This document shows, in pieces, positions 7,505-15,380 of a stretch of 64,000 bases of DNA; positions within the stretch are counted from its first letter, which is position 1, and each line of letters starts with the position of its first letter. The position numbers and the translations under genes were made by a program. This stretch comes from Opitutales bacterium (GTDB taxonomy: Bacteria; Verrucomicrobiota; Verrucomicrobiia; Opitutales; Oceanipulchritudinaceae): the NCBI GenBank assembly GCA_020831485.1, contig JAFIGG010000002.1, positions 1 to 64,000 of the forward strand. Reading direction: 5' to 3'. The notes under the pieces are model-generated. The model was not told the DNA's origin and searched no databases. It saw only the letters and a program-made list of their open reading frames with translations.

Positions 7505-8923
7505 ATGGAGACAGCAATCGTTTGGTTCAGGCGTGACCTGAGGGTGGAGGACAACCCGGCTTTGGCGGCAGCAGTTGAGTCTGGGTTCAGTATTCTGCCG
7601 GTATTTGTATGGGCGCCCGAAGATGAGGGGAAATGGGCTCCTGGCAGTGCTTCGAAGTGGTGGTTGCATCACGCATTGATAAGGCTGCGAAAGCAGCTCC
7701 AGCAGCGCGGCCTGTCCTTACTATTGCGAAAGGGCCACCTACAGCAGGAGCTGGATTCGATTATTGAATCCTCTGCCGCCAAAGCAATTTTTTGGAATCG
7801 ACGCTACGAGCCCGACATCATCCGCAGGGATGCGCAGCTGAAGGAGCATTTCAAGGAGAGCGGCCTTAAGGTATCCAGTCACAACAGTGCCTTGCTGTTC
7901 GAGCCATGGACGGTTGCAACGGGTGAGGGCAAGGCCTATAAGGTATTCACGCCTTTCAGTAAAGCGCTCGCCCGAAATCAAACTCCCGAGCCGGTTGCAA
8001 TTCCGGCTCGAATCCAGCCTTTCGAAGCCAGAACGCACTCGGTGGAACTGGAAGCTCTGAACTTGTTGCCTAAAATCCCTTGGACAAGTGGCATTCAGAC
8101 CTTTTGGGCGGCGGATTCACAATCTGCAAAGGACTGGCTCGAGGGCTTTTTGGACGAATCCCTTGTTCGTTACCATTCGCGCCGCGATATTCCGGGCGAG
8201 CTCTCCACTTCGCGGCTGTCTCCTTATCTCGCCTGGGGAGAGTTGGGACCACGCCAAGTGCGGGCTGCATTGCAGAACTGTGCTGCGGGTAAGGGCAGAG
8301 AGACTTTTGATCGCGAAGTATTATGGCGGGAGTTTGCCTATCACGTGCTCTACAATTTTCCAAAGACACCGGAGCAACCATTGCAAAGCCGATTTAATGA
8401 ATTCCCCTGGAAGCCGGACTCGGAACTACTCAGGCGCTGGCAGAAAGGGCTCACGGGCTACCCGATTGTCGATGCCGGGATGCGCCAGCTTTGGCAAACT
8501 GGATGGATGCACAATCGGATTCGCATGGTCGTCGCATCTTTTCTGGTTAAGCACTTACTCCAGCCCTGGCAGCAAGGAGCTGCCTGGTTTTGGGATACTT
8601 TGGTGGATGCAGACCTTGCCAGTAATACCCTCGGTTGGCAGTGGGCAGGTGGTTGCGGTGCGGATGCGGCCCCTTATTTCCGGATTTTCAATCCCATTCT
8701 GCAAGGAGAGAAATTTGACAGCAATGGCTATTACGTTCGCCACTATCTGCCCGAGCTCCATCGATTGCCGGATAATTACATTCATAAGCCCTGGGAAGCG
8801 CCTGCACAGGTTCTGGAGAATGCCGGAATCAATTTGGGTGAATCCTATCCCATGCCTGTTGTTGATCTTAAAGCAGGGAGAGACCGTGCCCTTAAAGCCT
8901 GGGAAGAGTTAAAGGGAAGTTAG
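7505..8923 (+). CDS. phrB: deoxyribodipyrimidine photolyase (class I)
   Basis: Repairs UV-induced cyclobutane pyrimidine dimers with light, using FAD and an antenna chromophore. The 472-residue protein begins METAIVWFRRDLRVEDNPAL, the N-terminal alpha/beta antenna domain. The C-terminal FAD domain shows STSRLSPYLAWGELG, WREFAYHVLYNFP, GMRQLWQTGWMHNRIRM, and the flavin-site WFWDTLVDADLASNTLGWQW. The start was set at 7505, where homology begins; the upstream in-frame codons are not conserved. Its stop overlaps the convergent AP2-domain gene by 4 bp. Confidence 0.95.
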   Translation: METAIVWFRRDLRVEDNPALAAAVESGFSILPVFVWAPEDEGKWAPGSASKWWLHHALIRLRKQLQQRGLSLLLRKGHLQQELDSIIESSAAKAIFWNRRYEPDIIRRDAQLKEHFKESGLKVSSHNSALLFEPWTVATGEGKAYKVFTPFSKALARNQTPEPVAIPARIQPFEARTHSVELEALNLLPKIPWTSGIQTFWAADSQSAKDWLEGFLDESLVRYHSRRDIPGELSTSRLSPYLAWGELGPRQVRAALQNCAAGKGRETFDREVLWREFAYHVLYNFPKTPEQPLQSRFNEFPWKPDSELLRRWQKGLTGYPIVDAGMRQLWQTGWMHNRIRMVVASFLVKHLLQPWQQGAAWFWDTLVDADLASNTLGWQWAGGCGADAAPYFRIFNPILQGEKFDSNGYYVRHYLPELHRLPDNYIHKPWEAPAQVLENAGINLGESYPMPVVDLKAGRDRALKAWEELKGS

Positions 8924-9405
8924 GTCCTTTTTTCGGTTTCCTGCATCTTCTTTAGAATAGCGGGGCCGTGGATGTCTTTGAGCATCTTACGGCGATGTTC
9001 GACAGCCAGTTCAAATGCCTTCTTCTCACCATATTTACGTATGGAAAAGGAAGTACACTTTTGAACACCGGGCTCAGGCCGCCAACTGACTGAATAGCAC
9101 TCATGGACGGTCCCATTTGGCCCTTTTTTCGCAGTGCGACATACCCCCAGGACTCCCGTTGTGTTCCGGGAATCCCTGAAGACAACTCGGCGTGCCCTAG
9201 GCTTCTTGGGAATCTGGTCGAGCTTGTTGTACAAACTATCTCGAAAATCACGTGCCTGCTTTAAAGCCTTTTCCCGGCTACCACACTTCATGTCGCTGAA
9301 TAAGCGGGAGTAGGTCTTACCATTGCGGTAACCACGAACAAACCATCCATGTGTCGAACCGCTATCGATACGGCTGATTCCTTTGTCTTTCTTTTGCTTG
9401 GCCAT
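8920..9405 (-). CDS. AP2-domain-like protein
   Basis: A 161-residue basic protein. The C-terminal half, about residues 75-145, has the AP2/ERF-like pattern: NTTGVLGVCRTAKKGPNG, then YSVSWRPEP, CTSFSIRKYGEKKAFELAVEHR. The N-terminal half (GSTHGWFVRGYRNGKTYSRLFSD) looks like a second, weaker copy of the same three-strand layout. Bacterial AP2 domains are known in homing endonucleases and in small stand-alone proteins common in Verrucomicrobia and Planctomycetes, where their role is unknown. No nuclease domain is visible. The start at 9405 (MAKQKKDK) was chosen because upstream codons do not look protein-like. It is convergent with the photolyase gene. Confidence 0.75.
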   Translation of the reverse strand: MAKQKKDKGISRIDSGSTHGWFVRGYRNGKTYSRLFSDMKCGSREKALKQARDFRDSLYNKLDQIPKKPRARRVVFRDSRNTTGVLGVCRTAKKGPNGTVHECYSVSWRPEPGVQKCTSFSIRKYGEKKAFELAVEHRRKMLKDIHGPAILKKMQETEKRT

Positions 9406-9524
9406 CCTTAGGAGTAATTCAACGCTAGAGTTGAAAACCATGAACAGGCAAAACCTCAGAGTCAAACCGGATTAGGCTTTGCATCAAAATTATTGGTTCA
9501 GCCAGACTTGAGGCCAAGCCGTAC

Positions 9525-9557
9525 AAAAAACGGTGGACCCTGGGAGGGTCCACCGTT
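9525..9557 (-). terminator. Rho-independent terminator of the TonB operon
   Basis: On the minus strand, a 13-bp perfect stem (aacggtggaccct with its complement, 9529-9541 and 9545-9557) has a 3-nt loop and is followed by a T run (the A run at 9525-9530). It lies 27 bp after the stop of the last gene of the operon. Confidence 0.93.
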
Positions 9558-9584
9558 GAGGAAAATATGCTACTCACCGTTGCA

Positions 9585-11105
9585 TCAGCCACGGCGGCGG
9601 CTACGAAGCGCCGAACGGATCTGGTCCAGATAGGACTGAATGTGATCCTGAGGGCGAATCCGCTGAGCCTCTTCAAGCAGCGATGCCGCCTTCTGAAGTT
9701 CGTCACGCTGGACCCGCAGTTGGGCTTCCCCAATGTAGGCATTGACGCGTGTGCGGTCATCGTCGAGGTTTTGCGCACGCTCGTAATAGAGGATGGCTTT
9801 TTGCTGCATCCGGCGGGTTTCCGCACGTGCTTCATCCTCGCTCAAATCTTCGCTCGGACGGAAGTCGCTGTAGTAACCGGCCAAGGTCAACAATGCTCTT
9901 GCGTTGAGAGGGTCGCGGCGCAGCAATTGTTCAAGGTTTTCAGCGGCTTCAGCACCTTGTCCCATCGCTATGTTGATCTCCGAACGAATGGTCAGCAGCT
10001 CGACTTCATGATCTTCGGTGAGCTCTTCGTAGTGGGCTTCGATGGTCTCGATTACTGATAATGCTTCTTCGTAGGCAGCATAATTGTTCAAGGTCTCTGC
10101 GGAACGAATGTAGTAGGTTAGCTGGGTGCTGCTTGGATCCAATGCGATCGCTTCGCGATAGACTTGCGCAGCTTCGATCACCATCTCGCGGTTCATGTAG
10201 ATGTCACCGAGTAGCATCAGTGCGGGTGAGTTGGCCGCACCCATTGAGCGGATGATTTCGAGGTTCACCGCAGCCTCATCGATCATGTCCAGAGCGACGA
10301 AGCTATTACTCTGGAGAATCCAGAAGGTGGTGTTGTCCGGTTGTTCCATCAGCAGCTCGCTGAAAATGGCAACGGCTTCCTGATAGCGTTCCTGATTGAG
10401 TAGAACCTGACCGAGTAGTTGCCGGAACTCACGAATATTGGGCGCAACCATCAAAGCCTGGCGCAAGGCGCTTTCGGCAGAAATGTAGCGTCCTCTTTCG
10501 AGGTAGATGGCACCCATCAGTCCGAAGGTAACCCCTTCTTTATCGCCCAATTCCACAGCTCTGCGGAAATGCTCCAGAGCCTGCTCGGGACGTTCTGTTC
10601 TGAAATACAGATTGGCCAGGTTCTTGTGGACCCGGAGGAAGTTAGGAAAGCCCGTGTTAGGGTCGATAGCCCGCCGCAGATAACGCTCTGCACGTTCCTG
10701 ATATTGCTGGCGACTGTCATCGCCCGAAGTTATCTCAACCATGCGCAAGGCGAGAGTACCTGCAATCTGGTAGATCATCGCACTCGGGCGGCTTTCACCG
10801 CGCTCACGCGCTCTGATGACATCTTCGATCACACGCAGCGCTTCGCGCATGTCATTGTCGCTGCCGGCTTGAACCAGGTCACGGATTTTGCCAAGAGCTT
10901 CACGCTCCTGATCGTTGTCGGGCAAGCCCGGCTCGACGCCAGGATTGACTCCGTAAGACCCGGCAAAAGCGCGAGCCCATTCCGGAGTCTGATAGACCCG
11001 AAGTGCGACCTCCACCGGACTGGGGCCGTCGAAAGGTCGGGGCTGGACGCCAAACGCCAGAGCAGCGGTCGACAAGGAAATTAATAGAATAAAGAATCGT
11101 TTCAT
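9585..11105 (-). CDS. exported TPR protein of the TonB operon
   Basis: A 506-residue periplasmic protein with an N-terminal signal peptide (MKRFFILLISLSTAALAFG). It is followed by about ten tetratricopeptide-like units, for example NLANLYFRTERPEQALEHFRRA, GAIYLERGRYISAESALRQAL and LGQVLLNQERYQEAVAIFSEL. TPR proteins of this type close TonB2-type operons and are thought to help TonB work across the periplasm. It is the last gene of the operon, 29 bp after tonB, with a strong terminator behind it. Confidence 0.85.
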   Translation of the reverse strand: MKRFFILLISLSTAALAFGVQPRPFDGPSPVEVALRVYQTPEWARAFAGSYGVNPGVEPGLPDNDQEREALGKIRDLVQAGSDNDMREALRVIEDVIRARERGESRPSAMIYQIAGTLALRMVEITSGDDSRQQYQERAERYLRRAIDPNTGFPNFLRVHKNLANLYFRTERPEQALEHFRRAVELGDKEGVTFGLMGAIYLERGRYISAESALRQALMVAPNIREFRQLLGQVLLNQERYQEAVAIFSELLMEQPDNTTFWILQSNSFVALDMIDEAAVNLEIIRSMGAANSPALMLLGDIYMNREMVIEAAQVYREAIALDPSSTQLTYYIRSAETLNNYAAYEEALSVIETIEAHYEELTEDHEVELLTIRSEINIAMGQGAEAAENLEQLLRRDPLNARALLTLAGYYSDFRPSEDLSEDEARAETRRMQQKAILYYERAQNLDDDRTRVNAYIGEAQLRVQRDELQKAASLLEEAQRIRPQDHIQSYLDQIRSALRSRRRG

Positions 11106-11134
11106 TTATCTCAAAAGGGTAATGGTATAATTAT

Positions 11135-11794
11135 TTATCGGCGTACTGTGAAGGGAATGGCTTGTCGAACCCAAGCGGCAACGGCCTGACCGTCTTTTTC
11201 ACCTGGTTCGAAACGCCATGAGCGCACAGCGCGAATGGCTGGTTCTTCAAAAGCGGAATTGTCGGAACGCTCCACCGAAATTCGACTGGTTGTTCCGTCC
11301 ACGCCTACGACAAAACGCAGAACAACGGTGCCCTCAACCCGGGCACGTTGCAACTCGGGTGGATAGGTGGGTGCTCGCTGCGAGATAGGGCGAGGGGCTC
11401 GGGTCAAATCCGCAAGCTCATAAATCATATCGCTGAGCTGGGATCCGACATTCCAGTCTGGAATAGTGAAGTCTGAGGAAGCAAAGCCACTCAGGTCGGT
11501 GGACATGGACAGGGCGATTTGGTCCAAAGTCGGGGGTTCCCGCTGTTGTTCCAAGTCCTGTATGTCGTCCTGCTGTTCCTCTTCCGGAGGCGGAGGAGGT
11601 TCCTCTACCATCGGTGGTGGTCGCAATTCGGCCAATTCGACCTGATGCATTCCAGGGTCGCGAATGGCATCGATCAATTGGCTGATAGGAAGTGCAAGCA
11701 ACACGAGTACGGTCAAGATGGCACCGGTCCCGATAGAAATCGGAAACTCCGCTTTCAGGTTGGGGATGCTACTCTTTTTTGGTTTCTGGCTCAT
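11135..11794 (-). CDS. tonB: TonB family energy transducer
   Basis: Links the ExbB/ExbD motor to outer-membrane TonB-dependent receptors. Residues ~18-38 form the single membrane anchor (PISIGTGAILTVLVLLALPI). A short Pro/Glu-rich spacer follows (RPPPMVEEPPPPPEEE). The C-terminal domain, from about residue 138, has the TonB_C pattern YPPELQRARVEGTVVLRF, VDGTTSRISVERS, AIRAVRSWRFEPG. At 219 residues it is short, like the TonB2 class. It lies 15 bp downstream of exbD. Confidence 0.93.
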   Translation of the reverse strand: MSQKPKKSSIPNLKAEFPISIGTGAILTVLVLLALPISQLIDAIRDPGMHQVELAELRPPPMVEEPPPPPEEEQQDDIQDLEQQREPPTLDQIALSMSTDLSGFASSDFTIPDWNVGSQLSDMIYELADLTRAPRPISQRAPTYPPELQRARVEGTVVLRFVVGVDGTTSRISVERSDNSAFEEPAIRAVRSWRFEPGEKDGQAVAAWVRQAIPFTVRR

Positions 11795-11809
11795 GGTTCT
11801 GTCCTCATT

Positions 11810-12226
11810 TTATCGGCGCAACTCGGTGGAAATACTTACCACCGATGCTGGGTTGGCCAGTTTGGCTTCATCAATGACGCGAATAACCGTTGTTGCAGGC
11901 GAACCCCGGTCAACCTGCAGGATGACCGGCATTCGGGGGTTGTCCGAGGTCAAGCGCCGAACAATCCCGCGCACGCCGGCAATGCCGACGTCTTCGCCAC
12001 CGTAAACAACCTGTGCATCCGGAGTGATAGCAAACAGGATGGAGTTACGCTCCAAATCCATTGAAGTGACGGCCAATTCTTTCTGCACCTCGACACCCGG
12101 TTCTTGAACAAAGACCGTTGTGACAATGAAGAAAATCAAGAGAATGAAGACCATATCAATCATCGGCGAGATGTTGATATCGCTCATTTCTGATTCGTCA
12201 TTCAGTAATGATCCTTTTTTGCTCAT
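11810..12226 (-). CDS. exbD: ExbD/TolR family proton-channel subunit
   Basis: A 138-residue protein with a cytoplasmic N-terminus, one membrane helix (about residues 22-42, PMIDMVFILLIFFIVTTVFV) carrying the conserved proton-conducting Asp24, and a periplasmic domain ending in VVSISTEL. It works with ExbB to drive TonB. The start overlaps the stop of the upstream exbB by 4 bp. Confidence 0.94.
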   Translation of the reverse strand: MSKKGSLLNDESEMSDINISPMIDMVFILLIFFIVTTVFVQEPGVEVQKELAVTSMDLERNSILFAITPDAQVVYGGEDVGIAGVRGIVRRLTSDNPRMPVILQVDRGSPATTVIRVIDEAKLANPASVVSISTELRR

Positions 12227-12891
12227 TGGGGTTTATCCAGTTGGTGGAGGCGCTGAACGACCACGGTTTCGAGTTCTGCAAGGAAACCCATATAGACGTT
12301 TCGGCTCCGAATGGCCAGGGAGATAAATATATACCCTGGAATCGCAATCATCAAGCCGGTCTGTGTGGTTATCAGAGCGACCCGAATACCTTCGGCGACC
12401 AAGTCAATGGCCTGCCCGGAGGCGACTGCGAGTCCGCGAAAGGTTGTCAGCATACCGATAACGGTGCCGAGCAGACCCATCAGGGGTGCGATGGTGACCA
12501 GAACACTGAGCACCACGATACGTGCGTTGATTTCCGGAATCAGGCGGCCGCGAACGGCCTCGACTCTGAGCAATGACTCTTCGGTTTTGATGCCATCGCC
12601 AACAACATAGCGAATGACTTCACCTATATGGCCAGATCCTTTTTCAGGATCGTCAATCCAGTCACCCCATACTGTGCGGGGTGTCTTTTTGACTTTTGCC
12701 TTGGCCAGGCGAAGTACAATCGACATGGCTTCGAAGTATATCATCAATGCGAGGAGCCCTAGCGGAATCATCAACCAGCCTCCGTCCGTGAGGATCTCCC
12801 ACGCGAACGGGACGAACTCGGAGAAGGTGATGCCACCTTCTTCGGCAGCAGCCTCCGCAAGTTCTGGAGATTGAGGTTCTTCAGGATTCAT
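12223..12891 (-). CDS. exbB: ExbB/TolQ family proton-channel protein
   Basis: A 222-residue MotA/TolQ/ExbB protein with three membrane segments (near residues 35-60, 125-150 and 170-190). It has the family pattern LSVLVTIAPLMGLLGTVIGM and ALITTQTGLMIAIPGYI. It forms the pentameric motor around ExbD. The N-terminal segment is acidic (EEPQSPELAEAAAEEGG). It is the second ExbB-like gene of the operon, 11 bp after the larger TtpC-like gene. Confidence 0.93.
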   Translation of the reverse strand: MNPEEPQSPELAEAAAEEGGITFSEFVPFAWEILTDGGWLMIPLGLLALMIYFEAMSIVLRLAKAKVKKTPRTVWGDWIDDPEKGSGHIGEVIRYVVGDGIKTEESLLRVEAVRGRLIPEINARIVVLSVLVTIAPLMGLLGTVIGMLTTFRGLAVASGQAIDLVAEGIRVALITTQTGLMIAIPGYIFISLAIRSRNVYMGFLAELETVVVQRLHQLDKPQ

Positions 12892-12902
12892 TCGCTAATT
12901 CC

Positions 12903-14300
12903 TCAGTTTTTCTTTTCCGCGGTGCTGCGAATCTCACCAATACCGTTGATGAAGCTGACAGCTGCCTGTTCCATACTTCCAATAACTCCCTTGGCTTTAC
13001 GGTTCAGCAAGGCGTGGAAGATGAGGGTAGGGATGGCTACGATCAGACCCCATTTGGTGGTGATCAGAGCCTCGGAGATACCGGAGGAAAGGTTTCGTGC
13101 GTCACCAGTTCCAACAATGGTGATAAGCTTAAAGGTCTTGATCATACCAGTGACCGTTCCCAACAGACCGAGCAGCGGTGCCGTTGCGGCGACCACAGCA
13201 ATGAATGCAAGAAAACGCTCCAGACGAGGCTGGGCCTTGACGATCTTCTCATACAGAATTTCTTCAATGACTTCCTTGTCCTGGTCCGCATTTTCAACCG
13301 CGGACACGAGCATTTCTCCCACAGGCCCGCTAACGGACTTGGCGTGACTGATCGCGCCTTCCTTATTGTTGTTGGACAAGTGCTCAAGAATAATGTCGAG
13401 ATCCTCGCCACGGGCGGCACGAACGCGTCCCAATTCAATGGCCTTGAAGATGGTGATCAGGATGGCCAGGGAGAACAGGCCGAGAATCGGATACATGACA
13501 ACGCCACCCTGGGCCCACTCTTCGAGCAGAGAGATGTCATGACGAATGGTTTCGAGTGCCTCGCCGCGTGTGGTATCGACCGGCAAAAGACCGGAGCCCG
13601 TGCGGGAAACTTCCTGGATGTTCGTCGAATACTGACCGGTCAGGGTGTAGATGTTGGCACGATTGTCGATCATGCCCTGAGTAATACCTGCAACGCCATT
13701 TTCGGAAGCAAAGTAGGATACCGGCCCGAGCAAAGTGAAGGTTCCGTCGAGGAAAACACCGTCTACGATAGCCGAGCCTTGATACTGCTTGCCGCCAATG
13801 AGGGAGGCAATGCGGTCGAGTGAGCGTTCGATGACCTTGAGCTGAGCTTTGAAAATGGTTTCATCGTCAAACCGCTCGTCGCCCTCCAGGTAAGACAATG
13901 CTTCCCGGATTGGCTCGCGGTATTGGGGAATTTCAGAAGGATCAATCGTCAGTTCCAGGCGGCGGATGTACTCGTTAAGCAGGGTCGACTGAATGTAGCG
14001 ATTGTTGTCAATAACGCTCTGGCGCTCGTTGTTCATCTGGCTGACTTCAACGTCAAAACCTTGCTGAACACGGGCAGCGTTGCTGGCGCGGTCACGCAGG
14101 CGCAGGGCTTCGTCTTCGACTTCATCGAGGCGGGCGCCGAGCTCCGGCCGTTCCTGGCCGATCTCATATTGAAGTTCGTCCAACTCTTCGAGCGCAGCGT
14201 TCAAGTTGGCGCGGGCTTGTTCCGCAGCCGTTTCAAAGGTCTGCGCTCCGTAAAGAGTCGTTGCGCCGGCGACCAGGGCTAGTAGGGCAAATTTTCTCAT
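12903..14300 (-). CDS. TtpC-like ExbB protein with periplasmic coiled coil
   Basis: A 465-residue protein with a signal peptide (MRKFALLALVAGATTLYGAQ). A long periplasmic coiled coil follows at about residues 25-110 (LNAALEELDELQYEIGQ and next heptads). A folded periplasmic region comes next, then a C-terminal MotA/TolQ/ExbB domain (GGVVMYPILGLFSLAILITIF; VAATAPLLGLLGTVTGMIKTF; ALITTKWGLIVAIPTLIF). This matches TtpC, the extra ExbB-like protein needed by Vibrio TonB2 systems. The start at 14300 gives the proper signal peptide. Confidence 0.88.
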   Translation of the reverse strand: MRKFALLALVAGATTLYGAQTFETAAEQARANLNAALEELDELQYEIGQERPELGARLDEVEDEALRLRDRASNAARVQQGFDVEVSQMNNERQSVIDNNRYIQSTLLNEYIRRLELTIDPSEIPQYREPIREALSYLEGDERFDDETIFKAQLKVIERSLDRIASLIGGKQYQGSAIVDGVFLDGTFTLLGPVSYFASENGVAGITQGMIDNRANIYTLTGQYSTNIQEVSRTGSGLLPVDTTRGEALETIRHDISLLEEWAQGGVVMYPILGLFSLAILITIFKAIELGRVRAARGEDLDIILEHLSNNNKEGAISHAKSVSGPVGEMLVSAVENADQDKEVIEEILYEKIVKAQPRLERFLAFIAVVAATAPLLGLLGTVTGMIKTFKLITIVGTGDARNLSSGISEALITTKWGLIVAIPTLIFHALLNRKAKGVIGSMEQAAVSFINGIGEIRSTAEKKN

Positions 14301-14341
14301 GTGTTTAAAAGGTGTAATGCAGTTCACGCTTGGGTCCGTTC

Positions 14342-15127
14342 TTAGTTGGAGCCGATATCGGCATCACGGATTTCGAATGGCAAATTCACGAGATTTGCCG
14401 GGCGGATGTTGCCGCTGTAATAGTCCATTGCGCGGCGAATAGCCGGAGCAAGGTCGTTTTGCTGGTCGCGCTCCCAACCACCAGCGGCAGGGCGCAGGAC
14501 ACCTCCAATGGTGCCGTCGCGGTCCGCATAGTATCCGATTGCCATGCCAATATAGAGTACGTCGACGAGCAGTGCGTCACCGGATTCGCTGCGGACTTCA
14601 TCGGTGTCCATAGTGAATTCGGAATTGAACTGGTCGACTTCATTCATGATACCGGCCAGAACAGCCATACGCTCCGAAGCTTGTCGGCTGCGGCCCAGTT
14701 GGCCGAGAACGCGGGAAACTTTACTGCGCAGCGGGGGCGGGAAATATTCAGCAATCTCACGCATACGGTCTTCGAATGCGGGCATCGCGTCGTTGACGAT
14801 CGCATTTGCTTCGCGCAGATTCGCAATTTCTTCCCTAATCCGGGATATTTCACGTTCTGCCTGCGTGGTTTGTTCTTCGGAGCGCTCAAGTTGCTCACGA
14901 AGCTGGTTTATCTCGCGCTCATAAAGAGCGATTCGCCGCTGTGCCAGCTCCCGGTAGGTTCGCCACTCGTTTTTGACGCGGGCGATTTCCTGGCGGGTTT
15001 TGACGTATTCCGAAATGACGGTTCTCGCCGTTTCAATTTCTTTTCTGACGGTCGCCTCGTCGCGCGCATGGGCAGAGGGTAAACCTATTAACAGGGCAGT
15101 CAGACCGAGTAGGATCTTCTTATTCAT
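14342..15127 (-). CDS. DUF3450 family periplasmic protein of the TonB operon
   Basis: A 261-residue exported protein with signal peptide MNKKILLGLTALLIGLPSAHA. Residues ~25-115 form a strong coiled coil (QRRIALYEREINQLREQLE). A C-terminal globular part follows (YFPPPLRSKVSRVLGQLG, DVLYIGMAIGYYADRDG). This is the DUF3450 layout found as the first gene of TonB2/TtpC operons, and here too it is the first of six genes. The molecular role is unknown; a periplasmic scaffold is inferred. Confidence 0.85.
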   Translation of the reverse strand: MNKKILLGLTALLIGLPSAHARDEATVRKEIETARTVISEYVKTRQEIARVKNEWRTYRELAQRRIALYEREINQLREQLERSEEQTTQAEREISRIREEIANLREANAIVNDAMPAFEDRMREIAEYFPPPLRSKVSRVLGQLGRSRQASERMAVLAGIMNEVDQFNSEFTMDTDEVRSESGDALLVDVLYIGMAIGYYADRDGTIGGVLRPAAGGWERDQQNDLAPAIRRAMDYYSGNIRPANLVNLPFEIRDADIGSN

Positions 15128-15380
15128 AGTGTTTGTGGGAAAATTAAATAAGGATAAAGGTTCGTGTTTTCAGAGTTTGGAGTGGAGTTTGAATGCCAGC
15201 TCATGATTAGGGTATGAATCTTTTGCTTCATTTGTCAGAATGCTGTCGCTAGTTCTGATGAGCAGGAGGTTTCACTGTCAATACAAGATTCATGAAGCTT
15301 GTAAAACGGTGCCGGATTTAGCCGTTTAAATTCAGACGGAAAAATTAGGCTGATGTTCAGAAAAATAGGAATTGTGCGGA

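Noticed and set aside
15290-15340. Terminator after the UbiB-like gene
   Set aside because: Only a 6-bp AAACGG/CCGTTT stem with a 12-nt loop; too weak to call.
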